Below are positions 12,101-23,071 of a DNA stretch of 64,000 nucleotides, piece by piece (the first letter of the stretch is position 1; each line of letters begins with the position of its first letter). This stretch comes from Xiphydria camelus. Taxonomy: Eukaryota > Arthropoda > Insecta > Hymenoptera > Xiphydriidae. The notes below the pieces were generated by a model. The model did no database searches. It saw only the letters and a list, made by a program, of their open reading frames with translations, and had not been told where the DNA came from. A program made the translations under genes and the position numbers. The DNA is taken from positions 21,948,909 to 22,012,908 of the forward strand of contig OY783199.1 in NCBI GenBank assembly GCA_963678675.1. Direction: 5' to 3'.

Positions 12101-14334
12101 TAAAAATTTTTATTTCGCCATTTTGTTGCACTTAAAAACCAAACAACTCGTACATTGAAAGCTTTGCTGTATCTCTTTTCATTTCCAAGATACGTGAGCT
12201 TTGAGGGGGTCCAAATTTGGGTCGCTGTTTGACCCCCTTAAACCAAATTCAGCAGCTATAAAATAATAGGGTTCTCTTATTTTTCGGTAAAGTTCAATTC
12301 TGCTGAGCTTTATTCAAATCGGGGGCGGACACCTTGCGATGTTTCCCTGTTAGTAACTGTAATCACGTCATTTTTCTCTTGTAGACTCGTTCAGTTTTTG
12401 TCTCTTCAAGGTAAAAGAAACCCCCCAAATTTAAAATTCTGCGCGACCAACAAAACCAACCGAACATTTTTTTACGTATAACATTAGGCTCAATTTCATA
12501 TTAATTTAACATTAATTTCGGCTGTGGTATAATTAATTCTGATACAGTACAGAACAAATTGTACCACCTCCGAAATTAATGTAAAATCTTTGAGTCGTAT
12601 CCAAGAATGAGAAGAATATAAATTCGAAGTTAATATAGTAGGGTAAGCTACAAAAAGAAATTGTCGAATTATTAAAATTGTTATAAGAAGTAGTATGAGG
12701 ACCTGATTATTACGTAAGGCTGACCTGATTGGTTTTGAATCAGAACCTGATTATAATTTGTAGCCGGGTTCTACATATTTGGCATTGTGCGTGCATCTGA
12801 TCTTCCATTAAACTGCTATCAGAATTCAAGCAGATTGTTGCTAGAGGAAAAGCGGAAAAACATTTTAGGATTAACTTTGGGAGGAGGTTATAGCTCATTG
12901 ATTGTCTGGTGCTACCATTTCTGAAGTATGGAACGGAAATCTGGGGATGAGGAGAGAGGGACAAATTATTAGAGAGGTTGCATGTGAAATAATAAAGATG
13001 GACCTTGGATCTTGACCCATACACGCCAGGATATTTAGTTCTAAGAGAAACTGATGGAAATAAATTGAGAACAGAATTAGCGATTAGGGCCTTGAAATTT
13101 GAGGGGAAAAACATTGAAAGGTAACAGAAGACTGTTATACGAATGCGTAAAGAGAGAAAGAGAGATGAATGAAATAAACAAAAAGGTTAACGAGAGGGAG
13201 AGGTTCCTAAAAGAAAATCGAATAAGTGAAGAATGGACGCTAGGTTTAAGGCGAGAAGGCTCGTTAGAATGGGATATAATAGAGAAAGAGAGAGGGGGGA
13301 GAGAAGCTAGGATGATGGTAATATAATATAAGTAGGTATAACACGAGATGTAAAGTCTTTGTCCCAAATGATCGACTGGAGTACTTGAAGAATGCAGAGA
13401 TATCAAATAGGCAGAGAACAATTGGGAAGTTAAGACGTAGAAGTGAGGAAATCAGGAACAGGTACTGGTTAAAGGAAGAAGAAAAAAAGTATATAGCATG
13501 TAAGAAAGAAGAAAAATCCCTCAAATATATGATAGAATCTGGGGAGAAAGTAGGGTTAGAATAGAAGATATACTGTGTGAGAGTGAAGAGATAGAAACCT
13601 TGGAGTAGATGGAAGAAATAAAAAAAGAAGTGTAGGAAAACAAGTATAAGAGAGAGGGGAGCGGAAGAGGAGAGCGGGAAAACATATGTCAAGGAATGAT
13701 TGTGGAAGTAGCTGGGAAGCTTCATAAACCAAGCCCAAGTTCTTGGCCGCCAGTCGAACTTTACCAATAAATACAATAACTGATGTAAAAAACAACAAAC
13801 CTTTCTCTCAATTGGGTAGAATTTTAAATTTGGGTGATTTTTTTTTAATTTAAAAATCCACATAAGCTGAACGAATATATGAAAAATTTTATTAATTTGT
13901 CTGGGCATTTTTGGGGAGATACTACCTGGAAAAAAAGGATTAGTCTGATCAGAAATAGTGAGACCATTCAATGAGTTGACTTGGAATACCCCATACATAG
14001 GTACATCCTTCTTTAATCGAGCTTCATTTTTGGTGTGATCCAAAAAATTTTTCTTTGATATAGACATGTCTTCTTGTTGACTAATGAAACAAATATTCTT
14101 CTCTCGGCTCACAAAAATTTTCGGTGATCCGTTTGGAATAGTTTCCGCTTGTATAATTGTTTTTTTCTTTTGTACACAGAACGTCATCCCGAAATTTTAA
14201 GAACATATTGCGGCAAGTGCACCGATAAGCAGAAAGCGATAGTCAAGAAGGTGAACACTTGGTTCAGGCGGAAAAGTCTTCAAGAAAGGTGCTCGTATAT
14301 CGAGAAGGTCATTCTACGTGGAGAACTAAATTAA
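9152..14334 (+). CDS. Chemosensory protein (OS-D/A10 family), gene B, two exons
   Basis: Exon 1 is 9152-9353 and exon 2 is 14180-14334, joined in phase 1 (AGA-A|GTACGT to ACACAG|AA), giving 118 residues. The signal peptide is MGRGSFALCLLMAVWAVVA. Then come VSIDDIL, CIFRGGPC and RTYCGKC, so the cysteines are CX6CX19CX2C as in gene A. WFRRKSLQERC corresponds to the conserved Trp-bearing helix. The ATG at 9152 matches the gene A start. Exon 1 alone would read through the donor into a spurious tail, so splicing is required for a CSP. The protein ends soon after the last helix. The 4.8-kb intron is mostly transposon sequence. An AATAAA at 14578-14583 could be the polyadenylation signal. Function is inferred from family: secreted small-ligand carrier. 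Confidence 0.92.
9602..10014. mobile_element. Foldback MITE in CSP B intron
   Basis: The arms TTTTAATAGCATGCGTTATTTACGAGATAT and its inverted counterpart at 9985-10014 enclose a second paired layer (GAGATATTGCCG, 9757, against CGGCAATATCTCACAAA, 9851) and an inner CAAGAGTAAGTT hairpin. No coding region. Confidence 0.82.
10703..10765 (-). repeat. tRNA-like sequence (SINE head or tRNA pseudogene)
   Basis: On the - strand, TAGCGAAGCGG (10761-10751) fits the RNA polymerase III A box exactly, and GTATTCGATCCC (10720-10709) is close to a B box, about 30 bp apart as in tRNAs. CTTGACTACCAATC in between resembles an anticodon arm. No intact cloverleaf or CCA-type acceptor is evident, so a SINE promoter or tRNA pseudogene is more likely than a working tRNA. 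Confidence 0.5.
10975..11138. mobile_element. Palindromic MITE with TTAA target duplication
   Basis: TTAA at 10971-10974 and 11139-11142 flanks a 164-bp foldback. Its arms of about 65 bp are nearly perfect (GCCTTGTACGCACAGC, GTGTACGCGAGCCTTCGCAC). The TTAA site points to a piggyBac- or Kolobok-type transposase as mobiliser. Confidence 0.9.
11290..12240. mobile_element. Inverted-repeat element in CSP B intron
   Basis: A left block with CTTTCAATATACAAGTTTTTTGG (about 11352-11374) is inverted at about 12144-12166, with further pairing outward (GACCTCCTCAGAGCT against AGCTTTGAGGGGGTCC). The right outer flank is CCCCCTTAA. It contains the MITE at 11518-11670. Confidence 0.6.
11518..11670. mobile_element. 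Palindromic MITE, family 2 (complete copy)
   Basis: Arms share ATAGTAT..ATGTCATT, AAATCC..GG and TTAGGTCGTA-CACGAG over about 70 bp. A half copy lies at 22849-22935. Confidence 0.85.
12510..12581. repeat. Short palindrome
   Basis: ACATTAATTTCGG and CCGAAATTAATGT form the ends of a 72-bp imperfect hairpin with GTGGTA/TACCAC inside. Confidence 0.55.
12800..13560 (+). pseudogene. Non-LTR retrotransposon remnant (3' part of the reverse-transcriptase ORF)
   Basis: Conceptual translation in broken frames gives YGTEIWGWGERDKL (about 12928), LGLDPYTPGYLVLRETDG (about 13005) and LRTELAIRALKFE (about 13066). Further on, in another frame, come VPNDRLEYLKNAEISNRQRT (from about 13362) and IRNRYWLKEEEKKYIACKKE (about 13451). 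This order matches the region after the catalytic core in hymenopteran non-LTR elements. Many stops and frameshifts are present, and the catalytic YADD region is absent. Reading frames on the opposite strand are shadows of it. Confidence 0.7.
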
Positions 14335-14903
14335 ACCCAGGAAAGCAGCAACTTGATTCCCGATTAAAACTTGTGCGTGAATGTTAATTAATGATCTAGG
14401 GAATTGCGGATAGAAATCAACTGACGCATATAATCTTCTAATCAATCTCTATTTTCATATATTACACTCTATTTCTCATTAAGCCCATTTTTAATTTCCT
14501 TATACTATCATCATCAGGAAATCTGTTATCACCTCAAAATGAGCAAAAAATGGAATAATTTTTCGTTCTGAATATTTAATAAACTATCATGATGATTTAT
14601 AAAGATATATGTATTTGTACGTGAGTGCGTGAGTGCAAATATTACAAATGTAAGCGCGTATGCATGCAGATCGAGTGATTCCGAGGATAGCAGTCATAGG
14701 ACGATATGCTATGTATAGAGTGATTTTTAGGATGGATGTCATAGGATAGTAAGCTATGTGGCGTTCTGCAGACTATAGGTTGTATGTTATTGGTTCGAGG
14801 ATGCTGTACGACTAGCTGTGACGACGTGCAGTGTCAGAGCAAACCATCGAGGCCGTGTCCAGCAATGTCTAATCGACTATAATCTCCAAAGCGTTGCATA
14901 ATA

Positions 14904-15155
14904 TATCTGTGGTACTAAGGCAGAACCCGATATGTCAAGAAAGTTGATTTTTCAGAAGACGCTTCAAACCACTGACCAATTCAATAGACGTAGAGCGTAA
15001 TCGGAATATTATTTTGTTTAACCTACAAGTTGCAGGTGATTTGGAGCCATATCGGATTTTGCCATCATATTCTTCATTACTGACTGTACATATTGACATT
15101 AAAAACAAAAAATCGCTTTTTTGACATATCAGGTTTTGTCTTAGTACCACAGATA
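14904..15155. mobile_element. MITE with TATCTGTGGTACTAAG termini
   Basis: TATCTGTGGTACTAAG (14904) and its inverse at 15140-15155 are followed inward by paired GATATGTCAAGAAAG/CTTTTTTGACATATC. The terminal TA may be the target duplication. Confidence 0.8.
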
Positions 15156-15159
15156 TCAT

Positions 15160-15336
15160 CCTCTGACCTCCATTCTGAGAATCATTCTGTACATGCTTTG
15201 TGGATTATGTGCTTTGTAAATATAGCCTACACATACTATATTAGCGCGTAGAAGGCCCAACCTGCACACTTGAGTCTGACTTTTGTTGTTTGGCATTACA
15301 AGCATTCTGCAAAATACATTGTAAATTTATTGAATA
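15160..15336. other. Unique sequence, no gene
   Basis: No coding, repeat or RNA feature is recognisable. Confidence 0.3.
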
Positions 15337-15337
15337 C

Positions 15338-15560
15338 TAGGGGGCCCCGCCCCCTGGAAGCTTCGCTCCCTAACCCCTGGGGGTTTTTGGCGACACGGTT
15401 TTGTTCACGCATTTATTCAAAAACTATTTTATATAACAACCCCCGAGGGGCTATCGCCCCCGTGCCGCTATTGCGGCGCCCCCTCCCCCTAGATCTTCGG
15501 GGGTGACGCGGGCGCATACCACTAGGGGATTGATCGCTCCGCTATGCGGAGCTCGCATCG
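15338..15560 (-). mobile_element. Helitron-like 3' end
   Basis: On the - strand the sequence ends AGGGGGCGGGGCCCCCTAG followed by T. This is a short GC hairpin (AGGGGG/CCCCCT) overlapping a terminal CTAG, as expected for a Helitron 3' terminus inserted next to T. The adjoining 200 bp are GC-rich with further short hairpins. No Rep/helicase coding sequence is nearby, so it would be a non-autonomous fragment. Confidence 0.45.
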
Positions 15561-15770
15561 GATGAGTGGTCGACTCTGCGACCATACTGCATCCGGTTGG
15601 CGGCCAACGCGCTGGTAGGCGATTAGTGGGGGACGGGGTTTTGGGTCGGTCGATCGGTCGATCGTCGATTCAAGAAAATGAGGATGGGAGAGGGGGAGAA
15701 AATCCCCTTAGAAAAATATCTTCTTGTCTCAACGAATATGTATGTGGCCATATTCAAATATACGTTTATA

Positions 15771-15794
15771 ACACACACACACACACACACACAC
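15771..15794. repeat. (AC)12 microsatellite
   Basis: Uninterrupted AC dinucleotides at the 5' edge of a mariner fragment. Confidence 0.95.
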
Positions 15795-15799
15795 CTGCC

Positions 15800-16030
15800 C
15801 ATTCGTCTGCCGTTGCAACAGCGAAATTGGTCGATTTTAAGTCAGAATTGCTGCCGCATCCATCTTATTCACCGGATTTGACTCCCTGCGAATTCTTTCT
15901 CTTCCCACACAGACTTGAAAAAATGGCTGGCTGGACAGAAATTCTCATCAAATGAAGAGATCATCGCCGCAGCAGGAGGCTACTTTATAGACTTTGGGGC
16001 GCACCACCATCTGCTAGAAAAGTATCGGAA
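15800..16030 (+). pseudogene. mariner transposase 3' fragment, a second lineage
   Basis: The frame from about 15813 reads SAVATAKLVDFKSELLPHPS, then YSPDLTPCEFFLF, the third catalytic Asp region of mariner. After a frameshift it reads KWLAGQKFSSNEE and IIAAAGGYF-like sequence. It begins after the second catalytic Asp, so only the last third of the gene is left. PHPSYSPDL and CEFFLF separate it from the copy at 6140-6812. Confidence 0.78.
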
Positions 16031-18995
16031 TTTTCACTCTGCCCTCGTAATTAATCACTTGTTATCTATATGCGTTGTGTGAATTTTCCGATATCACCGT
16101 TATCACGACGTTGATTTAATAATATTGTTAATATTCAGAATCAACTGAAAGTCAATTTTCGGGTTATATTTTCCCGAACTCTCCGTCGACTATATATCTC
16201 TCGAAGCTACTAATCTAGAAAAATTGAAATCACTAGAAATCTCTCCCTTAGCAAAGCTGAACTTAGTTATGATATGTGCAGCAGTTCACAAATATAAATA
16301 ATACTTAGTTATAAGTGGTACTTAGCTAAGGTTCACTCTTTCTGAACACGTGGGTGCAATCGGGTCTCAGTAGAAGGTGTCAAGTACCTATGTATGTACA
16401 ATATATTCGTGCATAAATCTGAATACAACTATACGTCTTTAAATTATGGAAAATTGTAACTCATTACCTTTACAAATTTTGGAAACGCCAAAACACTTTT
16501 AGCATAATTTTAATAATTATTACTTAATTTCTTTTCTTAGATATATTACTACATAATTTGTTTTATCATTCCAATCTACATATTCTCTTCTCAAAAAAAT
16601 TCAATGAATTTTCCGTAATTGGGCCGCTGTTTCTACAATATTGCGAATTTTCGCAGCTAACAAGGTCAATTTTTTACCGGAGTTAAAACTCATCGTACAA
16701 TCGATGCATTTCGACGCTGAAAGGTGTTATAACATCTATCACTGGTCCGAAAGTTGAACGGATTTTATGGGGGCGCCGAATAAATTTAATCGAATTTAAA
16801 ATTATCCCTAATATTATTTTAACTCGAATAATTTCATTTCCGTCAATTTCAAGTGCTCCGTATGATACCTACGTGTTTTAACTTCGAAAATAAATGATCT
16901 CATTAATACCAGTAATCTTTCACCGTGCACGCGCACATTCCAACCTTACATATTTGTCAACAAAGTGAACCCACAAAATACCGATCGCCGCAAAACCAAC
17001 GCGTCCGTTAAATTGAAACGTAGATCACCCGAGAGTTTCATTAATAAATTCCATCCGCCCCTATATAACGCGCATCGTCCCTTTTATGGTCCATCGCACA
17101 TCGAATGTCGAAATAGCGTCCACCCTGTTGAATGGCTGCAAAGAGCATGATCCCCCGGAGGGAGGTGGGCGGAGGAGAATTCAATTCCGTATATTTCTTC
17201 TCCCCCCTATTTTTTTCTCGTGATCGAGAAAAATCTCCGATTAATTCCACGAAGAGTATACGACGGCGTTCCGTATCCATCTCTGTCCGCGCGGGGAGCC
17301 ACTTCCGCGTCCCCGTGCAGCGTCTCGTGACTTTCGCTAATTTAATTCTTACCGTGCGACCATTCATTTCCTTCGCACCAGGGGGTGGCTGGTGGTCTCG
17401 CCGCGACCACAGCGACGAGGAGAGGGATCGTCCAGGATAATTAATATGACACTTTTCCATGGCGAAACGCGTAAGCCTCACCGGTTTTTACCGCAGGAGT
17501 CGTAAGCTGCCGATCACGCTGACGTACGCGCACGGTGAGACTATCTCCTCGCCGCAGTCTTTGTGGCGCGGTTGTCGCCGCGAATCTCTACGTGTATATA
17601 TATGTTAATGTACAAGAGCGCCGCGCTTGCTTCAGGTATAAGTATCGCAAAACCGCCGCCATTAATTTAAAATCCAAGTAAGTCACTTCTGCGAGGGACA
17701 GTGACTAATGACTCGTAACCGGTGCAGGTGGCCCTCCCCCCTTTTCAACCTTATCTTCCTCCTCCCCCTTCCTTCTACGCCGTCGTCTCTCGCCCCTAAA
17801 GAAGAAGAGACTCGAATCCCGATCGACAGACGGGGGTTGACGTGGCTCGTGCAGCGCGACTCGTGGCTCCCACGAGGGCGCAGGGGGGAGAGGGTGGTGC
17901 TTTCTGATTCATAAAGTCCAACTTTTCTCACTCCACTGTGTCGCGCGGCGCCCAATAGGGGCCCCTCCAGTGACTGATTATTACCGTCGTTGTGCCGTGC
18001 ACAGCGAGAAGGATCGCGCGCCCTGGAAACGCAAAGGGGGAGGTGGTGGGAGAGAGAACGCGAGGGCGTTTCAAAAGTTTCTCAATGTTTCGTGGCGTTA
18101 ATTATACCGCGGCGCGCTGGATGGAATAATTAATTTTGCCGCCGCGACTTAATTTAACAAATTAAACAACCAATTACGCCATGCGACGTTTTGCGTCTTC
18201 GGGAGGAGGTATGGGAATCTCTTGGCGCGGATTTTTACGAGTACGTTATCGCGCGATGTCCGACGTTGGACATTTCGCGACGCTTTTTGCGTCAGCGGTG
18301 CGCGCTTCGAATTAATTTTTGCGAAACGCATGAATCGCAATGTATACCAAAAATTCAGCCATCTTAATATCGATCCAGCAGCTGTACCTCACGGAGAAAA
18401 TTTTATGATAATCATTCTTGTAAAGTTAATGATAAAATTGACTTTTTTTTGACGCATGAGCGCGTTTGTGCTATACATCTATTTCCCTTTATTTTAAATA
18501 TGCTAATACATTCTTTACTGGTGAAGGGATCATTATCATATTATATAATAAATGATTTTGTGGTTTTCAAAAATCAAAACGTATGTATCTACTAACTTTA
18601 CTTTTCTCATACAAGCTATTTGAAAAATTACATTAGTTAATTAAAGAGAACGTGAAACATCATATAGCACAGCATTACAATCGCACTTAATAAAATGCGT
18701 AATGATGATATACTGGTTAGTAATTTTTTTGTATTTTATTACATTATTTCCCATAAGAAAGAACATAATGTTATCGTTAGCAATGTGGGAGATACACTCT
18801 TATGCAGTATATACCTATTATAATTTTAAAGCAGTAAATGCTCTTTCACAAACAGTATGACATTCACCACTATTCAGATATAAATAGAGTTCAATCGGTG
18901 TAGAAATAAGAAGTACTACTTCTATATAGTAGTTCCCGTCGTGTATAAATTCCCCATTAGAGACAGAATGAGAATCATTCTCGTTCTGCCCAATA
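16031..18995. other. Unique sequence, GC-rich between about 17.0 and 18.4 kb, no gene supported
   Basis: The first kilobase is AT-rich. From about 16.95 to 18.35 kb the sequence is CpG-rich and apparently not repetitive. Reading frames there (for example 17041-17481 on -, 17132-17440 on +) overlap on both strands, show low-complexity composition, and have no domain, signal peptide or splice context. It could be regulatory DNA or the untranslated part of a gene outside the window. Confidence 0.35.
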
Positions 18996-18999
18996 TTAA

Positions 19000-20678
19000 G
19001 GTGCCTGTCTCTAGGTTTTGTCGTACCTTTAGGGTGGCAGCCAGTGCCTCGGACATACGTCCTAATAAAATAAAACCTATAATTAAAAGGATATTTCCAT
19101 TTCCGAGCACTTTTATACATTCAAACTAATTTTCATCAATTCTGCAAGACCATTTATACATCGTAATGCAGCTTTTCTTGTAAATAAACGGCCAGAAAAG
19201 GGTATTATTGAATATAGGAAATCGCAAGAGAGTTGACAAGCAAATTGACAGCCGCGATATTTTCAGCAATATTAGGTTTCTTGAGTACTTACGCTAAAAT
19301 CGGGCTGCATTACGTTCCGCGGGCCATCCTCGGGCATGTAGGAAACTTCACTTCTGTTTTTATATCTTTTTATCGCGAGTTATCACGTGACAAAGATCTC
19401 GTACTATCAAGTGTATTTCCTGAGAAACATCTGCTTTCAAAATTGTTAGTACGAACGTGTTTTATGTGACATCATCGAGTCGCTGCATGTATGATCGCCA
19501 AATATCATTGAGTAAAACGGGATCTTTTTGTTTTCAATGAGTAAAGGCCGATTTATAAACTTTTCCGCGTTGCCGCTACCGTCCGCTGTTCCCGTTACCG
19601 TTCGAACATTGGTAAATCCTAAGCCGCATTTATAAACTGCAGCTACCGTTCCCGTTCGCCGTTGCGTTTATCCGCCCCCGTTCAGACTTGGCCAAGTTTC
19701 AACTTTTCGCCGCACCGTTCCCAAATTGCACCAATATCACAACTACGTCACGTGAAAATATATAGTTGTAGAGTAGTAAAAAATGTTTTCTCATTACATT
19801 AATAATAGTATGTAGCTAAATAAACTTACCTACACAAAAAAATAGGTATAGTAGAACTATATATCATATTGAACTGATAAAGGAAAAATCACTATCCACT
19901 AGTAACTATAACTTGATACAACAAAAACAAACGGAAAAATCAATGAAAACAGATATTAATTAAAACTATCAAAAATATTAACAACTCTAATCTGACATAT
20001 GTTTAAAAAAGGCTAACCTCACAAATGTCAAAAATCAATATAACCTCAAAGCGCATACGAATCACGCATGCGCAAAAATTACCAACGGCGAGTTTATAAA
20101 TGGCCCTTTGAAACGGCAGCGACAATGTTAACTAGAACAGCGGACGGTAGCGGCAACGGAAAAGTTTATAAATCGGCCTTAATATACATGCAACGACTCC
20201 ATGACATTAATTGAAAAGTATTCGTACTAAGAGTTTTGAAAGCAGATGTTCTCAGGAGATACAACTGACAGTACGGGATCTTTATCAAACGATAACTCGC
20301 GATAAAAAAAATATAAACACAATGAAGTTAATTTTCCTGCATGTCCAAGGGTGGCCCACGAAATGCAATGCAGCCTGATTTTAGCGTAAGTACTCAAGAA
20401 ACCAAACATTGCTATAAGTATCGCGGCTGTCAATTTGCTTCTCAACTCCCTCGCGATTTTCACCATTGAATAATACATTTTTTAGCCATTTATTTACAAG
20501 AAACACTGTATTGCGATATGTTGATGGTCGTGTAGAATTGATGAAAAATAGTTGGATTGTATAACAATGTACAGAAATGGAGATATCCTTTTAATTGTAG
20601 GTTTTATTTTATTAAAGCGTATATATCCGAGGCACTGCTACCACCCCAAAGGTATGAGGAAACCTAGAGACAGGCACC
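19000..20678. mobile_element. Long-inverted-repeat element with TTAA target duplication
   Basis: TTAA at 18996-18999 and 20679-20682 flanks GGTGCCTGTCTCTAGG and its inverse. The arms, about 500 bp each (19000-19500 and 20190-20678), pair over most of their length. They are interrupted only in the loop by the MITE at 19544-20180. Both arms keep a related reading frame (left + strand 19233-19469, right - strand 20478-20227) sharing SKLTAAI and GFLSTYAKI. No transposase was recognised. Confidence 0.82.
19544..20180. mobile_element. MITE nested in the loop of the 19.0-kb element
   Basis: The ends AAGGCCGATTTATAAACTTT and its inverse (20161-20180) are followed by paired CGTTGCCGCTACCGTCCGCT. Shorter inner copies of TTTATAAA next to GC-rich words recur in both arms. 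Confidence 0.85.
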
Positions 20679-20784
20679 TTAAGCAATTCTTGGTATCGTG
20701 CTGCCTAGCAACAAATCTCACAGGGCTGTTTCTTTTGAAGAATAAGTGGATCAGTGAACTACTCGTCCTATGTGTCCAAGAAAT

Positions 20785-20872
20785 AATTCGTCGCCTTAGT
20801 GCAGAACTATACCAAGTCACATTTGTAAATTTTGGACTTAATATATAATACTTCTGCTCTAAGGCGACGAAT
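20785..20872. mobile_element. Very short palindromic MITE
   Basis: AATTCGTCGCCTTAG-GCAGAA and TTCTGC-CTAAGGCGACGAATT are separated by about 45 bp. Confidence 0.7.
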
Positions 20873-20900
20873 TCATTTGCAGGCCATAAGTATCTGTACT

Positions 20901-20989
20901 CGTATTTTCGTATGAGTTCGGACCTTGAGAATGAAACGCAGTTATATATGTTTATTAAATGGGTAGCGTCCGAACGCATACGAAAATGT
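20901..20989. repeat. Short palindrome
   Basis: The ATTTTCGTATGAGTTCGGAC arm pairs with GTCCGAACGCATACGAAAAT across a 45-bp loop. Confidence 0.65.
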
Positions 20990-22848
20990 ATATAAGAAAA
21001 TGTGCTGGATAGTAAAAAAGATTTGTCGCTTTCCTGAATGATAATGGTTCTTATGCTTCAGTCAGTATGCGTCGTCATCTCAACTCGTCGCTATTTCAAT
21101 ACCATATAATAATTGTTCCTATATATTGGTTAGTAGAGAGTGCCACCATCTCAAATCATCGCAGTATCAGTACCATATGACCATGTGATGTGCAATTGAC
21201 TTTAATTTTTATAGTTGTCATTATTATACAAAGATCACTGAATTTTATTTTAAATATGTAGGAACGTTTCTTATATTTTGCAAAAAAGTCACACGTACAA
21301 TGCCATACACGATTAGTTACTATATTTTTTTTAGTAAACATTATCACACAATTTTCTCCGTGTAATGCCCGGGAAGATATTATATCACATTCTCTCTCTC
21401 TCTCTTTGACATTCCGATCGAAATGTGAAAAACCAGTTGACGCAACTGCCGGAAGATCTCGCGTCGCGCATTTCCGCGACACAGACTCTGTTTCCCTTCC
21501 GCGCGCGGTCGTCGAGCCGGGGGTTAATAAACACATAAGTTTTCAGCTCCAGGGCGCGCGAGAGTTGAAGCGTCGTTAGCCCGGCTCGAGCTATTCAGAG
21601 CCGCGAAATAGTTTACCCCGAGTTCCTTGGCGATGGTGCGGGCGGGAAGGAGGCTCGCAGCGTGTCGACGGGCGACGTATTTAAGTGTCACGACTCACGC
21701 TTGCCCGCCGCGAATCTGGTAGCTCAGGGGTTGTTAATTGTCGCGGAAAGTTCTCGCCTTGTTCCAACTTCGCCCAAGATTGCGGCGATATTACAAGGTT
21801 TAGACACACTGCTTAGTCCGACCCGAAGCGCAGCGAAATAGGCGATTCCTCGGGGCTTACAATTAGTTGGTTTAGTTTAACGACACGGAATAGGCTTGCC
21901 AGTTTCTAGACCCGCCGACGTGGCGGGCTCTTTAACACCGCGGATGTTGATTGGTCCTTTCACGAAGGTTTCGAGCTTGTGCGGTCATTATAGGAGTCAT
22001 CAAACATTTTCGTGCCCAAGTTTGCACTGAGAAATTATATACTTTTGAACGCGAAGAGTTAGGGAGATATTTCTTAATTGGTCACTCTTTCAGGGTATTG
22101 CTTGGTACACTTATTGGCGAAATTAAACGTGGTAATGACAACTATTTTGTTCGCAATTATTCGAATTTGATAATCAACACTAGCTTTTATATACTACACG
22201 ATAATTTTTTCGATCTTGTACGTTAGGAAGTAAAACATTAAGAAACTTATTATAAATTGAAGAAAAATATGAAAAAAAATATATCATTGTCTACGCCGAC
22301 TTACATTTTTTTATTCTAGAAATGTTGAGTAATTTTTTCATAAAAATTAAAAAAATGTCATCCAAAGAAAATCAATGGTTTGTCCTTTAAGCGCAGTATT
22401 CATTGTTATTATTAAGTCAACAATTTTTAGCCTACTTTTTATCGAAAAGTACGTTTAAAAATAAACATTTTCAAGTGTTCATATTTGGCGGTGCACTTTA
22501 TAAACCTAAAGTTATAGTGAGTTGAAGACTCCTTAATCTACTAAAACTGAGCATTAAAATGAATATTCAAAAACTCGTGTCTCGAAAACTACGCGAGATA
22601 AAAATCTGAAAAAAGTATCGAATATATATTTAAACCCAGACAATAAGAGGAAACATTAGCGACGAAAGTGAAGAAGATGAGAACAAAAATCGTACTGAGT
22701 TGACATGGAATACCCCATATACTCGTATACCATATTGCTCGATGCAAACGTCGCGGAAAAATCTCATCTACGAAAAATCTATTCCCGCGAAAAAATATCC
22801 ATTTTACAGGGATAAATAATCCAGCAAGTTCACATTTAAAAAACAGTG
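20990..22848. other. Unique sequence, partly GC-rich (21.4-22.0 kb), no gene supported
   Basis: There is a short CT run at about 21393-21406. The 21.4-21.96 kb part is CpG-rich. A TGGAATACCCCATA phrase at about 22709 is the terminal motif of the elements at 10137, 2199 and 53811, so 22.25-22.72 kb is probably a decayed transposon end. Reading frames here have no family features. Confidence 0.35.
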
Positions 22849-22935
22849 ATAGTATCTTATGTCATTAGGCGGAAATCCGAGGTTTTTTCAGACTGTGCTT
22901 AATTAGGTCGTAGCATGAGGTATGGTGGGAGGACG
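22849..22935 (+). mobile_element. Half copy of MITE family 2
   Basis: The first 75-85 bp match the left arm of the element at 11518 almost base for base (ATTAGGCGGAAATCCGAGG, TTAGGTCGTA). The right arm is absent, so the copy is truncated at its loop. Confidence 0.8.
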
Positions 22936-23071
22936 AGGCTCGCCGAAGGATAAGATACGATCTCGCTTAATATACGAAGAAAATTGGTCGCTTGATATAA
23001 AAAAACCAGCTTTAACATACGAAGCAATGTCTCTGCAGTTCATTTACCACCTGTCTTTAAAAAAGAAAGAG

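Larger units (their letters stand above)
10137..13996. mobile_element. Large composite inverted-repeat element in CSP B intron
   Basis: The left end (GGTGCATTCAAAGCCAATTTGATGAATG region) and the right end (inverted ATGGGGTATTCCAAGTCAAC region, 13976-13996) are related over about 150-200 bp. Both are related to the left end of the intron A element, so an ancestor of this element was in the intron before A and B split. It has been filled by later insertions: 10975-11138, 11290-12240, and a non-LTR retrotransposon remnant at about 12800-13560. Confidence 0.6.

Noticed and set aside
13077..13421. Short frames on the - strand over the retrotransposon remnant
   Set aside because: Shadows of purine-rich sequence; the coding signal is on the + strand.
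13264..14187. 307-codon open frame on the - strand
   Set aside because: It is antisense to the non-LTR remnant and transposon arm in the CSP B intron, has low-complexity Phe/Ser/Leu composition, and shows no domain.
14780..14810. GGTTCGAGG as a possible tRNA B box
   Set aside because: No A box or cloverleaf partner at the right distance.
17041..17481. 146-codon frame on the - strand in the 17-kb GC-rich region
   Set aside because: Overlaps an equally open frame on the + strand and has no recognisable domain; composition explains both.
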